A stretch of 64,000 nucleotides of DNA from NCBI GenBank assembly GCA_003586115.2, contig QVOM02000034.1, positions 12,689,730 through 12,753,729 on the forward strand, read 5' to 3'. The translations under genes were made by a program, and so were the position numbers. Of this stretch, positions 11,281 to 22,933 are shown one piece after another. This DNA is from Salvator merianae (Eukaryota > Chordata > Lepidosauria > Squamata > Teiidae). The notes beneath the pieces were generated by a model that saw only the letters and a list, made by a program, of their open reading frames with translations, did no database searches and was not told where the DNA came from. Each line of letters starts with the position of its first letter. Within the stretch, counting starts at the first letter, position 1.

Positions 11281-12370
11281 CATGACACAGTGAAGGCACC
11301 TTAAATGAAGCCAGTGTTCATTATTCCCAATGGAGACCAGCTGCCCTAAAGGTTTGATTAAGGTGCCTCTGTTGTGCAGTGGAGACAAAGCTTTGCTTTT
11401 CCAAAACAAAGTGCAAAGCTTTTAGCCACTAGAGGTGACATCAGCACTGTTCCTGAGGTCAGTGCCAGATATCTGGCTGGGACTGCAAGGTCCACATACG
11501 AATTCATGCAATGGCCTCCTATCCCACAAGGCATCTGCATGACCCCTGAACTGAAAGTCATGCCTGGTAGTACTCTAGAGGGAGACCACTTTAAAATGGT
11601 CTCCTGTGTGGCCCAGACTGCGTCCCCATTCCTGCCACCATTGTGCAGACAGGCAGCAGTTGCAGGAGCAGCCCAGGACCTGTAAATGTTGCAGAGAGTG
11701 TAAGGATGCAGTAACCAGTTAGAGAGGGGGTTGTAGTTAAGCTTGCTTTTTCTGTGAAATGGGGCAGTGCTATCCATTCTAGATTCAATTGTGCTTACAG
11801 TGTGACGGTATAAAAGAAGAAGAGAAGTGCAATGAACTAACGTCAGCACAACCACTCTACTTTTTGAATTAAACAGCAACTGAAGTGGAAGCCAGAAAAA
11901 TAACGCTATAATTGACCTTTGTCTAGTTAGTGTCTAAGTCTGGGTATCAACTCTAAGAGTGCTACTAAGATAATTGATCTGTGATATCTGGTTTATAGGA
12001 TTGTCTTTTAGAACTTATGCCTTCGTGGGAATGATATGGAGAGCATCATTTTCTTTCTCTGGATACTCAAATTTATAATCCTAGTGTACTTCCCAGTGAC
12101 AAAATGATGGTTCACCTGGATCCAGACTTGGAGCTTTACTGCTACCATCTTCTCCTGTTCCTGCCATAAAAGCAAATTTTGAAAATGATGCGGACTGCAA
12201 AAGAGGGATGCAATAGTACCCATTCATAGAGATCTCTGATGCCCATATAGAAGTGTGTTCCCATTTGAGATGTGTGTGTGAGGAAAAAACAACAACTTCT
12301 AGGCAGGTACAAGTTTATGAAAAGACTGTGTACTTGAATAGCAAATTTGCTGAAAAAGTCATTAAATAGG
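11281..12370. other. Unassigned DNA with a possible palindromic element
   Basis: From about 11285 to 11380, 'aaggcaccttaaat' and 'attaaggtgcct' form an inverted repeat. Around 11580-11615, 'ggagaccactttaaaatggtctcc' forms a hairpin. Similar wording near 51790-51860 ('ctctagaaggatactacattaaagtgacctcc', quoted in two overlapping parts) hints at a dispersed element. The 173-codon minus frame at 11358-11879 spans these hairpins and shows no known domain. Confidence 0.4.
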
Positions 12371-12754
12371 AAGCATAGTTATTTTTTAATTTTAATTTTA
12401 TTGAAAATTAATAAAATATACAACTTATTACAAAAACAAAAGAAAAAATACAGAACACACACACACCAAAATCAATACTACCCCCCCACCCCTTCTCCCC
12501 AGAATATTTGGCTGGCTTTGGCTCAAACTATCAGGTACTTCACAGACAGGATTAGCTGATACATTTTAAAATGAATTATTTTTCAGGAAAAGTTTAATCT
12601 CTTATAGTTTTAAATACTTCAATACAAGGTTGCCATATATCACTATATGAAGTATAGTGATTCAGAATAAGTTTCTATATATCTTCTCTCCAGTTACATA
12701 CAAGCAACTTATTGGCATATTTCTACTCCTTTGCAATCTGCTGTTGCGTGACAT
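12371..12754. other. AT-rich DNA, possibly antisense LINE 3' region
   Basis: A T-rich start ('ttttattgaaaattaataaa') and a C-run near 12481 give the look of an antisense L1 3' end, but no coding block was found to prove it. The hAT-type element at 12763 is inserted at its right edge. The sequence beyond that element (13444-13640) has the same AT-rich character. Confidence 0.35.
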
Positions 12755-12762
12755 ATATCTAT

Positions 12763-13435
12763 TAGGGACGTGCACGAAGATTCGTAACGATCGAATTTCA
12801 TACGAAAATGGAGTTTTCTCCATCTTCGCACGAAATGCGAAAAGGAAAAAGAACAGCGAATGCGAATGGCGAAGGTCCTGGCAACTTTCGCTGTACTTCG
12901 AGACCTTCGCCATTTGCCGAAAGCTCCCTCTTTTTTGGCCGCTAGAAGCTTCTTGGCATCGATGCCGTGAAGCTTCACAGCCTTAAAGAGGTTGCAGAGA
13001 GACCAATCAGAAATGGCAAAAAATCAAAGCGAAGGGAAGACCTTCACCGATCGCGAAAGTTAAGTGCTGCCTCTGTGACAGGCAGCACTTAACTTTCGCG
13101 ATCGGCAAAGGTCTTCCCTTTGCATTGATTTTTCGCCGTTTCCGATCAGTCTCTCATTCCCCCTATTCTGTCACTCGCACGCGCACACAGAAAGAATAGG
13201 AGGGGAAATGAGAGACTGATCGGAAACGGCAAAAAATCAATGCGAAGGGAAGACCTTCGCCGATCGCGAAAGTTAAGTGCTGCCTGTCACAGAGGCAGCC
13301 GGTTTTTGCGAAGGTTTTCGCAGAGAAAACGAAAGTCTCCCTTTTTGAGCCTAGAGTTTTCACATGAAAACGAAGCTCTGTTGCTTCGCAGCGCTGCGAA
13401 GCGAAAAGGGGAAAGTTCTTTCGTGCACATCCCTA
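12763..13435. mobile_element. hAT-type non-autonomous transposon, perfect 8-bp duplication
   Basis: A 673-bp element. Its ends are TAGGGACGTGCACGAA and, read from the other side, TAGGGATGTGCACGAA. It is flanked by identical ATATCTAT octamers at 12755-12762 and 13436-13443. The interior is CpG-rich and full of TTCGC motifs, and no transposase is encoded. One block of roughly 55-90 bases (with GAAGACCTTC..CGATCGCGAAAG and TTAAGTGCTGCC) occurs three times, as direct, inverted and direct copies (about 13010-13070, 13081-13165 and 13200-13300). The second inverted junction surrounds a short CA/CG-rich spacer. The 8-bp duplication indicates the hAT superfamily. A sister copy is at 23878-24783. Confidence 0.93.
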
Positions 13436-13443
13436 ATATCTAT

Positions 13444-14487
13444 GAATGAAGCAACAGCTTAGAATGAAGGGGAATTTTTAGTATGGATAAATCATGTAGC
13501 AAATATATTTGGGGAGCGAGAGGAAATGGAACTTTGATAGTATTCCTCATCTGTAGATGTATCGCTTCCCAAAACTTTTTTACTTCTTTGCAACCCCACC
13601 ATTAATGATAATAATATGGTATAGGTAGAAAGCATAGTTATGAGTTAGGGTCCAGCTACACCTAAGTATTATTCTACCTTCAGTCAGCTTCTAAGGTGAA
13701 CGTGTCAGTACAGTGACAGGCCATTTGTCTTCATCATTATCTACCCCCAAAAGGTGGATTTTCTGAAAGGTGCAATGATCTAGTCAGAAAGTAACACACC
13801 AAAATTTTTAACCTGCTTTAGGGTTTTGTTTTGTTTTTCTTAATCTTTAAAGTGGATTAAAGTTTTTGGTATGCTACTCAACTGCATTTGGAAGGTTAGA
13901 CTTTCAGTGACAACAAAAGATGGGGGGGGAAAATGAAGCTGTGACTGACAAAAGAGGATGGCTAATCATATTGCATTGCTGTTGTGGTGAAGGAGTAGAC
14001 TGGGCTATTTGGAATAACTAGAGGCAGAATATACAATGCATATGCTGAAAAGATAAGGGAGAAAGGAGAGCTTGAGGCAGGCTATGAACATGGATATGAA
14101 CATTCCTGAAGCAGAACAAGCCTTTTTTGTGACTCAAAGTATTTCAGGAATATTGTGTAGAACTGAATTATAATATAAGATCGATAAAAAACCACAACAA
14201 AAAAATAAGTACAGTGCATTTTAAAGTAAATAAAATACAGACGATCAACACTAAAAATATGAAAGCAAATGATTAAATTTATTACAGTCAGAAAAAGGAG
14301 GGAGCATGAAGTTTTGATAAGGAGCTTCCGAAACATCACTGTGGATCCTGATCCTTCAGTTACTGTCGGGTTTATTGTCCAATTACCAATAATTGTTGAT
14401 ATGTGAATTACTTTTATTCTTTTTATTTTGTATCGATTTGCATTTATATCTTTCATTCTATGTTTCATAATTAGTTTATTGTTTAGT
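13444..14487. other. AT-rich intergenic DNA
   Basis: No gene recognised. The 128-codon minus frame at 14082-14468 is rich in I, F and Y and has no known motif, so it is most likely a chance frame in AT-rich DNA. Confidence 0.5.
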
Positions 14488-14812
14488 AGGTGCCTCCAGA
14501 TGGCAAGAGACGGTCACAGGATCTAAAGAAGTTCCCAGAATTGCCTCTTCTTGCCTCTGCCAGATGCAAGAGGCAATCATGAACCTACCTGCATGTATGC
14601 GGACTTGTTTCTTTATAATTCCACTTGTAGCACCCCAGAAGCCAGTCAAACATCAAACCTTTGTTTTTGTTTTGCATGCTTGACTGACTTCTGAGAAACT
14701 ACAAGTGGGATTATAATGAAACAAGCCAGCAGACACCAGCCAAGCATCACTATTACAGAAGGTTCAGCATCAGTGTTGGATTTTCCATAATAGCAGTATT
14801 ATGGGATATCAC
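14488..14812. repeat. Dispersed element family E, copy 1, with nested 122-bp palindrome
   Basis: The copy begins 'tgcctccagatggcaagag' and ends 'ttttccataatagca'. The element at 26028-26322 begins 'tgccaccagatggcaagaa' and ends 'ttttccataatagca'. Inside copy 1, 14604-14725 folds back on itself. Its arms start CTTGTTTCTTTATAATTCC and, on the other strand, CTTGTTTCATTATAATCCC, followed by CACTTGTAG and an AGAAGYCAGTCAA block. Copy 2 lacks this palindrome, so it may be a separate MITE inserted into copy 1. Class unknown. Confidence 0.6.
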
Positions 14813-15867
14813 CTCAATATCCCAGTACTATATTAGGAATGTCACAATTATGTATGGCATTCCTAATATACTCCTGAGTTTTAGCCCACACCTGAAGGTA
14901 CCCAGTGTTGTATTGCATGATATTATATTTGACATACGTATTACAATAAACATTGTTTTTTAAAAAAGTTCTACCTTATGGTGCATTCTGTATCTTCCTT
15001 TCATTATGGCTCCATTTGTATTTTTAAGGTCAGCTCCAGATGCCAGCCGAATATATTGCTAATATTCCAGAATATAGCCCCTCCAGAATTTTTGTTTGTT
15101 GCCTAGATAGTGCAGGGGCCAGTGCTCTCTGTGTGCAGTTTAGTGACATGCACATCCAGGTATTTTACCAGTGCAAAATACCTGGAAGTGCATGATCTCA
15201 ACCACCATGCATGTGTGGGCATCTTTTTTGGCCCCTGCACATGTGCAATGGCCACTTCCAGGATGGCTGCTCCCTCCAAACAGTAGGTTCTGGACCTATT
15301 TCAGAAAAACCTGCCACCAAAGTTAGGTTTTCTCACATTAGGCTATAGTGGAATTTCGGGAGGATATAGCAGGGATGTGGTGGGTTGCCACAGATACATG
15401 TGGCAATCCCATTATAGTGTAGACATAATGGTGCTATATTTTCCCCATCTGGATGGGCCCTATATTATTTTTATATTGTTTGCATTATGTCATTCTTATT
15501 ACTAGATTTTAAGTGGAAAGTATTGGAATTTCTTGCAGACCCAAAGAAGGTATTTTACTGAAAAGGGTTAGGGTTTTTTATTTTTCATATATTTAGAGAT
15601 ATTTCAATAATAAATTATTTTGGATTTTATTTTTTCTATTCCTTTTGGCAGCACTTTGAGATTTTAGTCTCTTTTCTTTCCCTCTGTTATCCAGCACAAT
15701 TCTGTGCAGTCAGAAGCCAGAAGTGGAGAAGAAAAAGCAGTTGTGAACCACTAGAGCTGCATAAGAAATGCTGACAATGAATAAAGTGTTTAGAACCAAT
15801 CAGACTGTGCCCTAACATTTTTCCTTGAATCTGAAAATGCCCATGTTTGCATGCAGAAAGAGAAAGA
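14813..15867. repeat. Unassigned sequence with short fold-backs
   Basis: At 14835-14872, 'atattaggaatg' and 'cattcctaatat' form a hairpin. A comparable 'attgggaatgtcag ... ttcccaatat' hairpin is at 26775-26822. From about 15030 to 15450 the text has 'ccagatgccagccg', 'aaatacctggaagtgcatga', 'gtggcaatcccattat' and 'ccatctggatgggcc', wording shared in part with 42740-43170 and 58560-58640. This is probably a further DNA-element family of unknown class. No gene seen. Confidence 0.45.
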
Positions 15868-16297
15868 GGGACTTTTTGCATTTTTGACCATGGAATGTTT
15901 GCCGGTGAGCATTCCACGGTGGAATAAACTTCGCAGTGCAGAGACCATTTGCACTGCAAGGTCTTGGAACAGAATGCCAGCAGAATACCAGCAGGATCCT
16001 GCTACCATTCTGTGCCATGACAGTGGCCAGGAAGTGGCTAGCCACTGCCATAGTGCCTGGCAATGCCATGCTATTGAGCAGGCACAGCTGCATCACACTG
16101 TGCTGCATAGCTGTGCATTCGCACCCGGAAGCAAGTGCAAATTCACTGTGCCAGAAGTAGTCCAGCTGCTCCCAGTCCAGCTGTGGAGCACAATTTTGTG
16201 CAACCACAGCAGGTAGCAATTGGTAGCAGCTTTTGTCTGCTCCAGGTCTCCAAGACCTCCACAAAGTGTGCAGGCACTTGACTAGTGAGTGTCCCAG
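15868..16297. mobile_element. Family A MITE, degraded copy
   Basis: The left end 'gggactttttgcattttt' is a decayed version of the shared GGGCCTKTTCGCACTT terminus. A subterminal fold-back (GGAATG..CATTCC) follows. The second family hairpin, GTGGAGCACAATTTTGTGC, is near 16184. The interior resembles the copies at 38530 and 60205, including 'tgccatgacagtggccagg'. The minus-strand frames of up to 150 codons here are products of GC-rich repeat sequence, not genes. Confidence 0.7.
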
Positions 16298-17242
16298 AGG
16301 CTGACAAGGGAACTATTAACAGATTAAAAGAAAAATAGTTGCAAAAATCATCTTCAGCTCCTAAAAGTAATTATGTATAAACATCGAAAACAGCAAAAGT
16401 ATCACTCACTCATACAATTATTTATGAAGCATCTAACTTAAAATCTTCATTTTTATTTATAGGGTATTTCCATACCCCAGCGAGTCTAAAATGTTGATCT
16501 AAGATTTTAGTTGTTGGTCTTTAGGTATTTGCTTTTTAATCCTACAGTTCTGTCTTTTTAGAACATTGTCTGGGACACCCCAACCCCCTCTCCCATGAGC
16601 AAAATGAAAAATACAGCTCATTGCCATAAATGGTTTGGTGTTCAGGGGAAAAAAACATCAACAGCTACAGCGGAAGAACACCCCTGATTTATTTCCACAG
16701 TGTGTTTTTCCACTACAGACTTTTGACTTTTTCTGATGCTTTTCATGCAAGCTATCATTGCTCAGATTTGCAGATCTTCTATACAAGTTCTACCAACTTA
16801 TTAGCTTGGTTGAGAGAATGTAAAAATGAGTAAAAATTCAGATTTCTTTGGACAACCTGATTCTGAAACAGAGTTTAAAAACCTGTATTTTTCTGGGTTA
16901 CTTTCCAGGAAATTTTCAAGGGAAATACAAATATAAAGAGTAAATAGAATAGGATGCACATCTATCCCCAAGAGCTGTTTTTGGATCTTTTGTTTTTCAG
17001 TTTTTTATTCTCATGTATACTACTCCAGATTTGAAAAACGGTATATTTTTATGCGTAATTAGTAAGGTATAAATAATATTTCAAGTCTTCATGGGCAAGC
17101 TGCCCCATGCCTACACTGGGCAAAGGCAACAGATGCTTTCTATTTCCAAGAGAATGCAAAGAGTTCTTGACAGGAAAAAGAACTATACAAATAAATAAGG
17201 AGATTTGCTAGGGAGCCCACAGCCATTGGTATACTCTTACAT
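16298..17242. other. AT-rich intergenic DNA
   Basis: No gene or clear repeat. A stretch near 16440-16500 ('atttatagggtatttccata') is weakly like the antisense LINE 3' tail but is not called. Confidence 0.5.
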
Positions 17243-17324
17243 AAAGTATGGATATTCAGGAATATCCATGCTTTATTCCGGAATATTCAAACATAGCGGA
17301 ATAAGTAAATGACATCTGGATGCA
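17243..17324. repeat. Palindromic TGCATCC MITE, left-truncated copy
   Basis: The right part ('agcggaataagtaaatgaca' then 'tctggatgca') matches the right arm of 1911-2021. The left arm is lost, but a central hairpin (AAAGTATGGATATTC / GAATATCCATGCTTT) remains. Confidence 0.65.
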
Positions 17325-18412
17325 GCCTCAGCAGATCATATTAGGTATTGCAAAGGATTTTTGGACTTGGAGAGTTTTCAGGCGTAGAAACTAAGACATG
17401 CAAAAATCATTTCAAACTAATGTATATTAGTGCAAATCTCTCTTTTTTTAGAACGTATAAAATTTACATTATGCTCAAACATTCATATACTAATGTTTGT
17501 ATTGCTGACTTCCTCCTTCTTTCAAAGTTTCTTCTATGTTTCATGTTTCTTGCCCCTCCTGATCACTTTCAACTCTTTTCTTCGATCGTTTGTCTTCTTT
17601 CCTCTTCATTCTTCAGATCCAGCAATCACAAGTCCGCTTTCCAGTTCTTGCAGAAAGACAATAAAGGATTTCCAGTTTCTACAAAACCTATCAATGGTCT
17701 TATTTCTCAAAACGTTAGTCAATTTATCCATCTTGGCAGTGCAAATCTGATAATGTCGTGAAAAGTCACTTATAAAAAATCAATCCAATTTCCAAAATCA
17801 CTCATAACAGCAACTGAAGGGAAGGTCTCAGCCAAACTGTGTTTGTAGAAACTGCACAAACATTAAGTACAGTGGCTGCCGCCTTCCCAAGCTTCTTGAC
17901 ACGCAATACCAACTCTTCTGTTCTTTGATCCTGAGTACTAATTAGTGTATAATTGAACACTGACATTGTTTTCCAATCCAAATCTATTCTCTTGAAATGA
18001 GAACAGGTGGCAACATGCAATTGAGTGGGTCTTTTTGTGTGTGTGTGGGGGGGGGGTTAACTGCTTTTTTGCCAAGTTGTGGTTGTTATGTATATTTGCA
18101 TTAATATTGAGAAATTACTATGCTGGGAAAGCAATAAAACAAGAGCCAGTGAGTTGTATTATAGGTGAACATCCTATTACTTTACAAAGACAGTAGATAT
18201 TGCCAGAGGTGTTCTCATATAAAATATTCAGCACAGAACGTTTTGTGATGTTAAACTTACTACTGAGTTTGAAAGCCAGTCCACAGACTTTGGGCATGGA
18301 TAGAGTCTCTATCTATCCAATACAAAAGGCAGTGCTACTGGGGACAGCCCACATTCTGTGCTGGAATCTCTGATTATCCTTAGATTCTTGAGAAGGACCC
18401 AAGAGCCCTTCT
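17325..18412. other. Unassigned DNA
   Basis: No gene recognised. Overlapping plus frames at 17348-17761 have no known domain. Pyrimidine-rich text near 17500-17640 could be antisense LINE sequence but lacks a diagnostic motif. A G-run lies at about 18048-18056. Confidence 0.4.
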
Positions 18413-18717
18413 GCACTTAATGTGCAATTCCAGATCTGTAGATCCGGATCAGGCAAGGGTTGGTCCCAATCTGTTCTGGACCAGCCCTGCATTGGCCCTG
18501 AAGCTCATTTGAGCTTTGGGACTGGCCCGGTCAAACCAACTGGCTAAAATGGGTCCTGCATGGCTGCAGTACATTGGTAGACCTTGGTATCATGACCTAT
18601 TGATATTCAGGACCAGAAACCAACTAGGAGGCCATTGTGGGCATCCTAATATGGAATACACTCTGTCTCATGCAGATGGAGTATACCAATGGTGGTTTAG
18701 TGTGAGTGGAGCCTCTC
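18413..18717. mobile_element. Family C-type DNA element
   Basis: The left end 'gagcccttctgcacttaa' matches the family C start (compare GGACCTTTCTGCACTT at 47027). The right end, read on the other strand, is GAGGCTCCACTCACACTAA. The interior has 'tggtcccaatctgttctgga', 'gctcatttgagcttt' and 'cattggtagacct', partly shared with 38199-38455 and 40137-40538. It has no coding capacity. Boundaries are approximate. Confidence 0.55.
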
Positions 18718-18807
18718 TAATCTGCACCAGCGTGTGGACAAAAAAAGGCCCAGAAGAGGAATACCATCTGAACTAGGGGTAAGTGAAGAAAGGGCCCAAA
18801 TATCTTT

Positions 18808-19212
18808 GGGCCTTTTCGCACTTTGTTCCTAGTGAGCATCTGAACACTCACTACAAAGTGCATCCGCACTTTGTGGTGGCCACAGTGTTCGGTAGCATCT
18901 GCAGATGCTCCTGAACACTACTAGCTGTGGACAGCTAAATCACTGTCCACAGGTTGACTGGGAGCAACTGGATTGACCCAGGTCAGCAGCATTCACACCT
19001 GCTTCCAGGTGGGATTGTGGCAGGTGGACACTTTCATATTCTGCATTCACTGTCATGGGGGGTAGGCCAGCATTCACACTGCAAGTGTTGGAAGCCTGAT
19101 TCTGGGCTGTTGCAGCACTCACAGTGCAGATGGCTGCCACCTACCGCTAGGTCTGTTCCAGTGTAGAATGGTATAATTATACCCTTCTACGCTGGCAAGT
19201 GCAAATAGACCC
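18808..19212. mobile_element. Family A MITE, complete copy in reverse orientation
   Basis: The ends are GGGCCTTTTCGCACTTT and, from the other strand, GGGTCTATTTGCACTTG. The subterminal hairpin here lies at the right end (CCAGTGTAGAA...TTCTACGCTGG, 19159-19195), while in 53464-53889 it lies at the left, so the two are opposite in orientation. The second hairpin appears as GCTGTGGACAG...CTGTCCACAG (18924-18951). No target duplication could be recognised. Confidence 0.8.
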
Positions 19213-19544
19213 AGACTATCAAACCAATCATAAACACCTACAAAATGGTGTGATGGTGATAATAAATTTCCTTATCTACTTTTTCTTCAATTATTTTCAT
19301 GTACTGACTATGTAATTGTTTTACTTTTCAGCTTTCTACCCCATTTTTCACTGTTCTCTTTTAGTAGGAATCTTTTGCTTCAATAGTACTTAAGATGCCT
19401 TCTATGCTACATTGTTAATATAACAAAAAACACATGAAAGAAATGGGGATAAGAAAACCATTTGGTAATGGCTGCAAAATAAAGGACTGGAAGAAGAAAT
19501 AGGTCTCTTATGTGCAGGCCAAGAGTAGGCACTACAAAAAAGCA
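19213..19544. other. AT-rich spacer
   Basis: No gene or repeat recognised between the family A element and the 3' side of the BovB. Confidence 0.5.
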
Positions 19545-21745
19545 TTGGCGTCCAACCTTCTTCATGGTCCAACTCTTACAGCTATGCATTGCTACTGAGA
19601 AAACCATAGGTTTGTCTATACAATCCTTTGTCAGCAAGGTGGTGCCTCTGCTTTTTTAAATGCTGTCCACCAGGTTTGCCATAACTTCCTTGGTGCAGTT
19701 GCTATCTGCAGTGATCTTTGAGTCCCCCCCCAAAATAAAATCTGACTCTGCTTCCATTTCTTCCCCCTCTATTTGCCAGTAAGTGAGGAGACTGGATACC
19801 ATGATCTTAGAGGTTTTTTTTTTTTAATGTTGAGGTTCAAACCAGCTTTTGCATTCTCCTCTTTCACCTTCATCAAGAGGCATCTTAATTCTTCTTTACT
19901 TTCTGCCATCAGTGTGATATTGCATATCTGAGATTGCTGATATTTCTCCTGTCATTCTTAATTTTGGCTTTTGATTCATCCAGCTTGGCATTTCGCATGA
20001 AGTACTCTGCATATAAACTAAATAAATAGGGTGACAATATACAACCTTCTTATTCTCCTTTCCCAATTTTGGGCCATTTTCATACTAATGTCTTCATTCC
20101 CAGGCCAGGTCAGGCTACCCTGGCCCAGGATACCTAACCCATCCCAAGCTGGGACAGGTTGATTCTGGTAAAGAACAAGGCTCTTTGCATTGGAATGGCT
20201 TGTTCCACACTGGCGCCAAAATCCACACCAGTTTCAGAGATGACACTGGGACCTCTGAATTTTTCAAAGGCCAGGAATATTTCAGTGATGTGCCTTGTTG
20301 CACCATTGAAAAAGGCTCTTAGTGGTATACCGGTTCACGGAGATGGGCCATCCTCATGCCTCTGTGGTCCAATAAACTACCTCTAACACACCAGTACATC
20401 TTGATGTCAATGTATACCAGTAAACAGGGCTCGGGTACCATTTTGGATGGCCTAGCATAGTCTATGCTATGTCCCATGCCAACAGTGTGTGCTAGGTGGT
20501 GAAGGAGTCTCTTGTAATTTACTTTAGCATGTGGAAAGGAGGTCTCTAAATCTTTTTATCGGGTACTGTATCCTACGCGAAAAGATCCTTGAACCAATCA
20601 GTTGTTCAGGAGACAGGTAAGGTGGTCTGGTACTTCCATCGCTTTAAAAACTTGCCACAATTCGTTGTGGTCCACATAATCAAAGTTTTAGCATAGTCAA
20701 TGAAGCAGAAGTAGAGGTTTTTCTGAAACTCCCTTGCTTTCTCCGTAAGCCAATGAATGTTGGCCGTGTGATCTCTAGTTCCTCTGCCTCTTCAAAAACC
20801 AGCTTGTACTTTTGGTAGTTCTCAGTTCACATATTGCTGAAGCCTAATTTGCAGTATTTTGAGCATAATCTCGCAAGTGTGTGAAATAAATCCAATTGTT
20901 TGGTAGTTTGAATATTCTTTGGCATTGTCCTTTGGGATTAGAATGTAAACTGACCTTTTCCACGCTGGTGACCACTGCTGAGTTCTCCAAATTTGCTGGC
21001 ATATTGAATGCAGCATTTTAACAGCACCATCTTTTAGGAATTAAAATATTTCAGCCGGAATTTCATCAACTCTACTAGGCCCATTTGACTTCACTCTCCA
21101 GGATGTCTGGCTGTAGGTTAGTTGCACCATCATGGTTATCAGTGATGTTAAAATTGTGCTTGCATAGTTTCTCTGTTTATACTTCCCACCTCTTCTTTAT
21201 CTCTTCTAGTTCTGTTAGGCCCCTATTTTTGTCTTTTATGATGTATATTTTTGCATGAAACATTCCCTTATTTGTACAATTTTCTTGAAGAGATCTCTTG
21301 TCTTTCCCATTCTATTGTTTCCCTCTGTTTCTCTGCATTCCTCATTTTAAAAAGGCCTTCTTATCTCTCCTTGCTATTCTCTGGAAATCTGCATTGTTGG
21401 GTATATTTTTTCCTTTCTCCCTTGCCTTTCACTTTCCTTCTTTCTTCAGCTATTTGTAAAGTCTCATCAGACAGCCATTTTGCTTTATTGCTCTTCTTTT
21501 CTTTTTGGAGTTTTTTTTTTGTTGCCTCTCCTGTACAATGTTACAAACCTCTGTCCATAGTTCCTCAGGCACTCTGTCTACCAGATCTAATTCTTTAAAT
21601 CTATTCATCACCTTCACTGCAGTATCTGGCCTGCTTCACTTTGTGCTCCAAGGCCAAATATTCCTGTTATTCTGATTATTTTTTGATTTCCTACTTTAGC
21701 ATTCCAATAATACTCAGAGTGACTCTTTGTTGTAGTTGAATTGGG
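19545..21745 (-). mobile_element. BovB (RTE-clade) LINE, internally deleted and interrupted
   Basis: The plus strand reads for about 1.7 kb as antisense BovB, which I recognise from its characteristic text. The minus-strand frame 20822-21016 begins MLHSICQQIWRTQQWSP and continues with WKRSVYILIPK and LKILQIRLQQYVN, an RT block specific to BovB. The catalytic motif (about 19915-19935) is broken. RYA is still readable, but a small deletion removes the aspartates and shifts the frame. A DNA element is inserted at 20071-20588, after which BovB text resumes. Beyond about 21630 the text jumps to a more 5' part ('tttgatttcctactttagca'), so most of the endonuclease region is deleted. BovB is known for patchy distribution and horizontal transfer between squamates, ruminants and others. 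This copy is dead. Confidence 0.93.
20071..20588. mobile_element. Family C-type element nested in BovB
   Basis: This 518-bp insert splits the BovB between '...ctcctttcccaatttt' and 'ttgaaccaatcagttg...'. Its left end is GGGCCATTTTCATACTAATG and its right end, read on the other strand, is GGATCTTTTCGCGTAGG. Both fit the shared GGGCC-TTTTCGCAC terminus of the A/C elements. The interior contains 'ggtataccggttcacgg' and 'gtataccagtaaacaggg'. At most a short T-rich overlap is repeated at the junctions. Because it sits inside BovB, it inserted after that LINE. Confidence 0.8.
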
Positions 21746-22933
21746 GAGGAAGCTACATAAGCACAGAGGCGAGAAATGTAGCCAATCACAGCATGGAAAT
21801 GGTTGTTATAGATGAGCAATCAATCAGGACCATGGAAAGACAAGCAGAAGAGTAGCAAATTATTGGCGAGTGCTCATTGTCAAGCAGGGTTGTTGCCTGA
21901 CTTGGAGGCTAACAAAGACAAAACTGTGGGAAAATGAGGTAGGCTTTTGGGTGCTCATTCCTTTAACTCTTTGAAAACCTTTTTGGTGCATCTATGGAAG
22001 GGATGCAACAATTTTCTTAAAGGAGCAACTAAGAAAAGTCTTGTCCAGTCACAACCACAGGCATAGCAAAGGGTCCATTTGAGCTATTAAATCTAACTCC
22101 CTGTTACATACTGGTCAAAATGTATTGGTGGTAGCAAAATAGCAGCTACTTAGGAACAGGGAAGCATTTATTTAAAAATGATCGCAAAGTTAAAAACAGA
22201 TTCTACTTGTGAGTTTCACAAACAAGTATTGTTACCCCAAACAGAAGGAAGTAATTCTAAGATCACCTCTCTTTTCTTAATGACCCATGTTGGTCAACAC
22301 TGATTTTTTAGCACATCCAAATGGAAACCTCTCTAGCCTTAAAAAAGGAACTATAGCCTCAAGACACATCAAACACTTACATGAAGGAAAGAGTGTCACA
22401 TTTATTCGTACTCAAGGAGATGGTCTCACTTTGTAGATATCTGTTCTCTTATATATCCTGATTTCCCTTCTGAAACTTAATATCCACATTCAGGCTTTGG
22501 CCTACCTCCAAAATTTACTTTAAGGTTATTCTACATTAATTAATTAATTAATTAATTTGCCAAAGGTGTTACGAATCAGCAGTAATCCACACAGCTCCTT
22601 AAAAGAAAGTTCATGCCTTCGTTTTAATTATATTTTCAGCCCTGGTTATTGTCCTTGTGCCTGCAAAGAATGTTTCCAGCCATAAAACCCCATCATCTGC
22701 CACATTTATGGATAACCAGAGTGTGTCTGGAGGGCAGAAATGCCACAGTGAAAGATTGCACCTCAATTCAGTGCAGAATTTATAACTTTGCTTGGGGCTA
22801 AACTGTCAAGCTGATCACAGTGCTCCGAAAGAAAGCTCTAGCAATGGGGAAGAAAAAAGAAAATGAGGAGGAGTATTTGGTCTCTTATCCTCTTTAAACT
22901 TGGGTCTGTTTGGAGGTATTAAGCTGCATCTTA
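21746..22933. other. Intergenic DNA with a (TTAA)n run
   Basis: No gene seen. A 24-base ATTA/TTAA repeat is at 22534-22557. The rest has no recognised repeat. Confidence 0.5.

Noticed and set aside
11358..11879. 173-codon open frame (minus)
   Set aside because: It spans hairpins of a probable DNA element, has no motif, and a competing plus frame covers the same bases.
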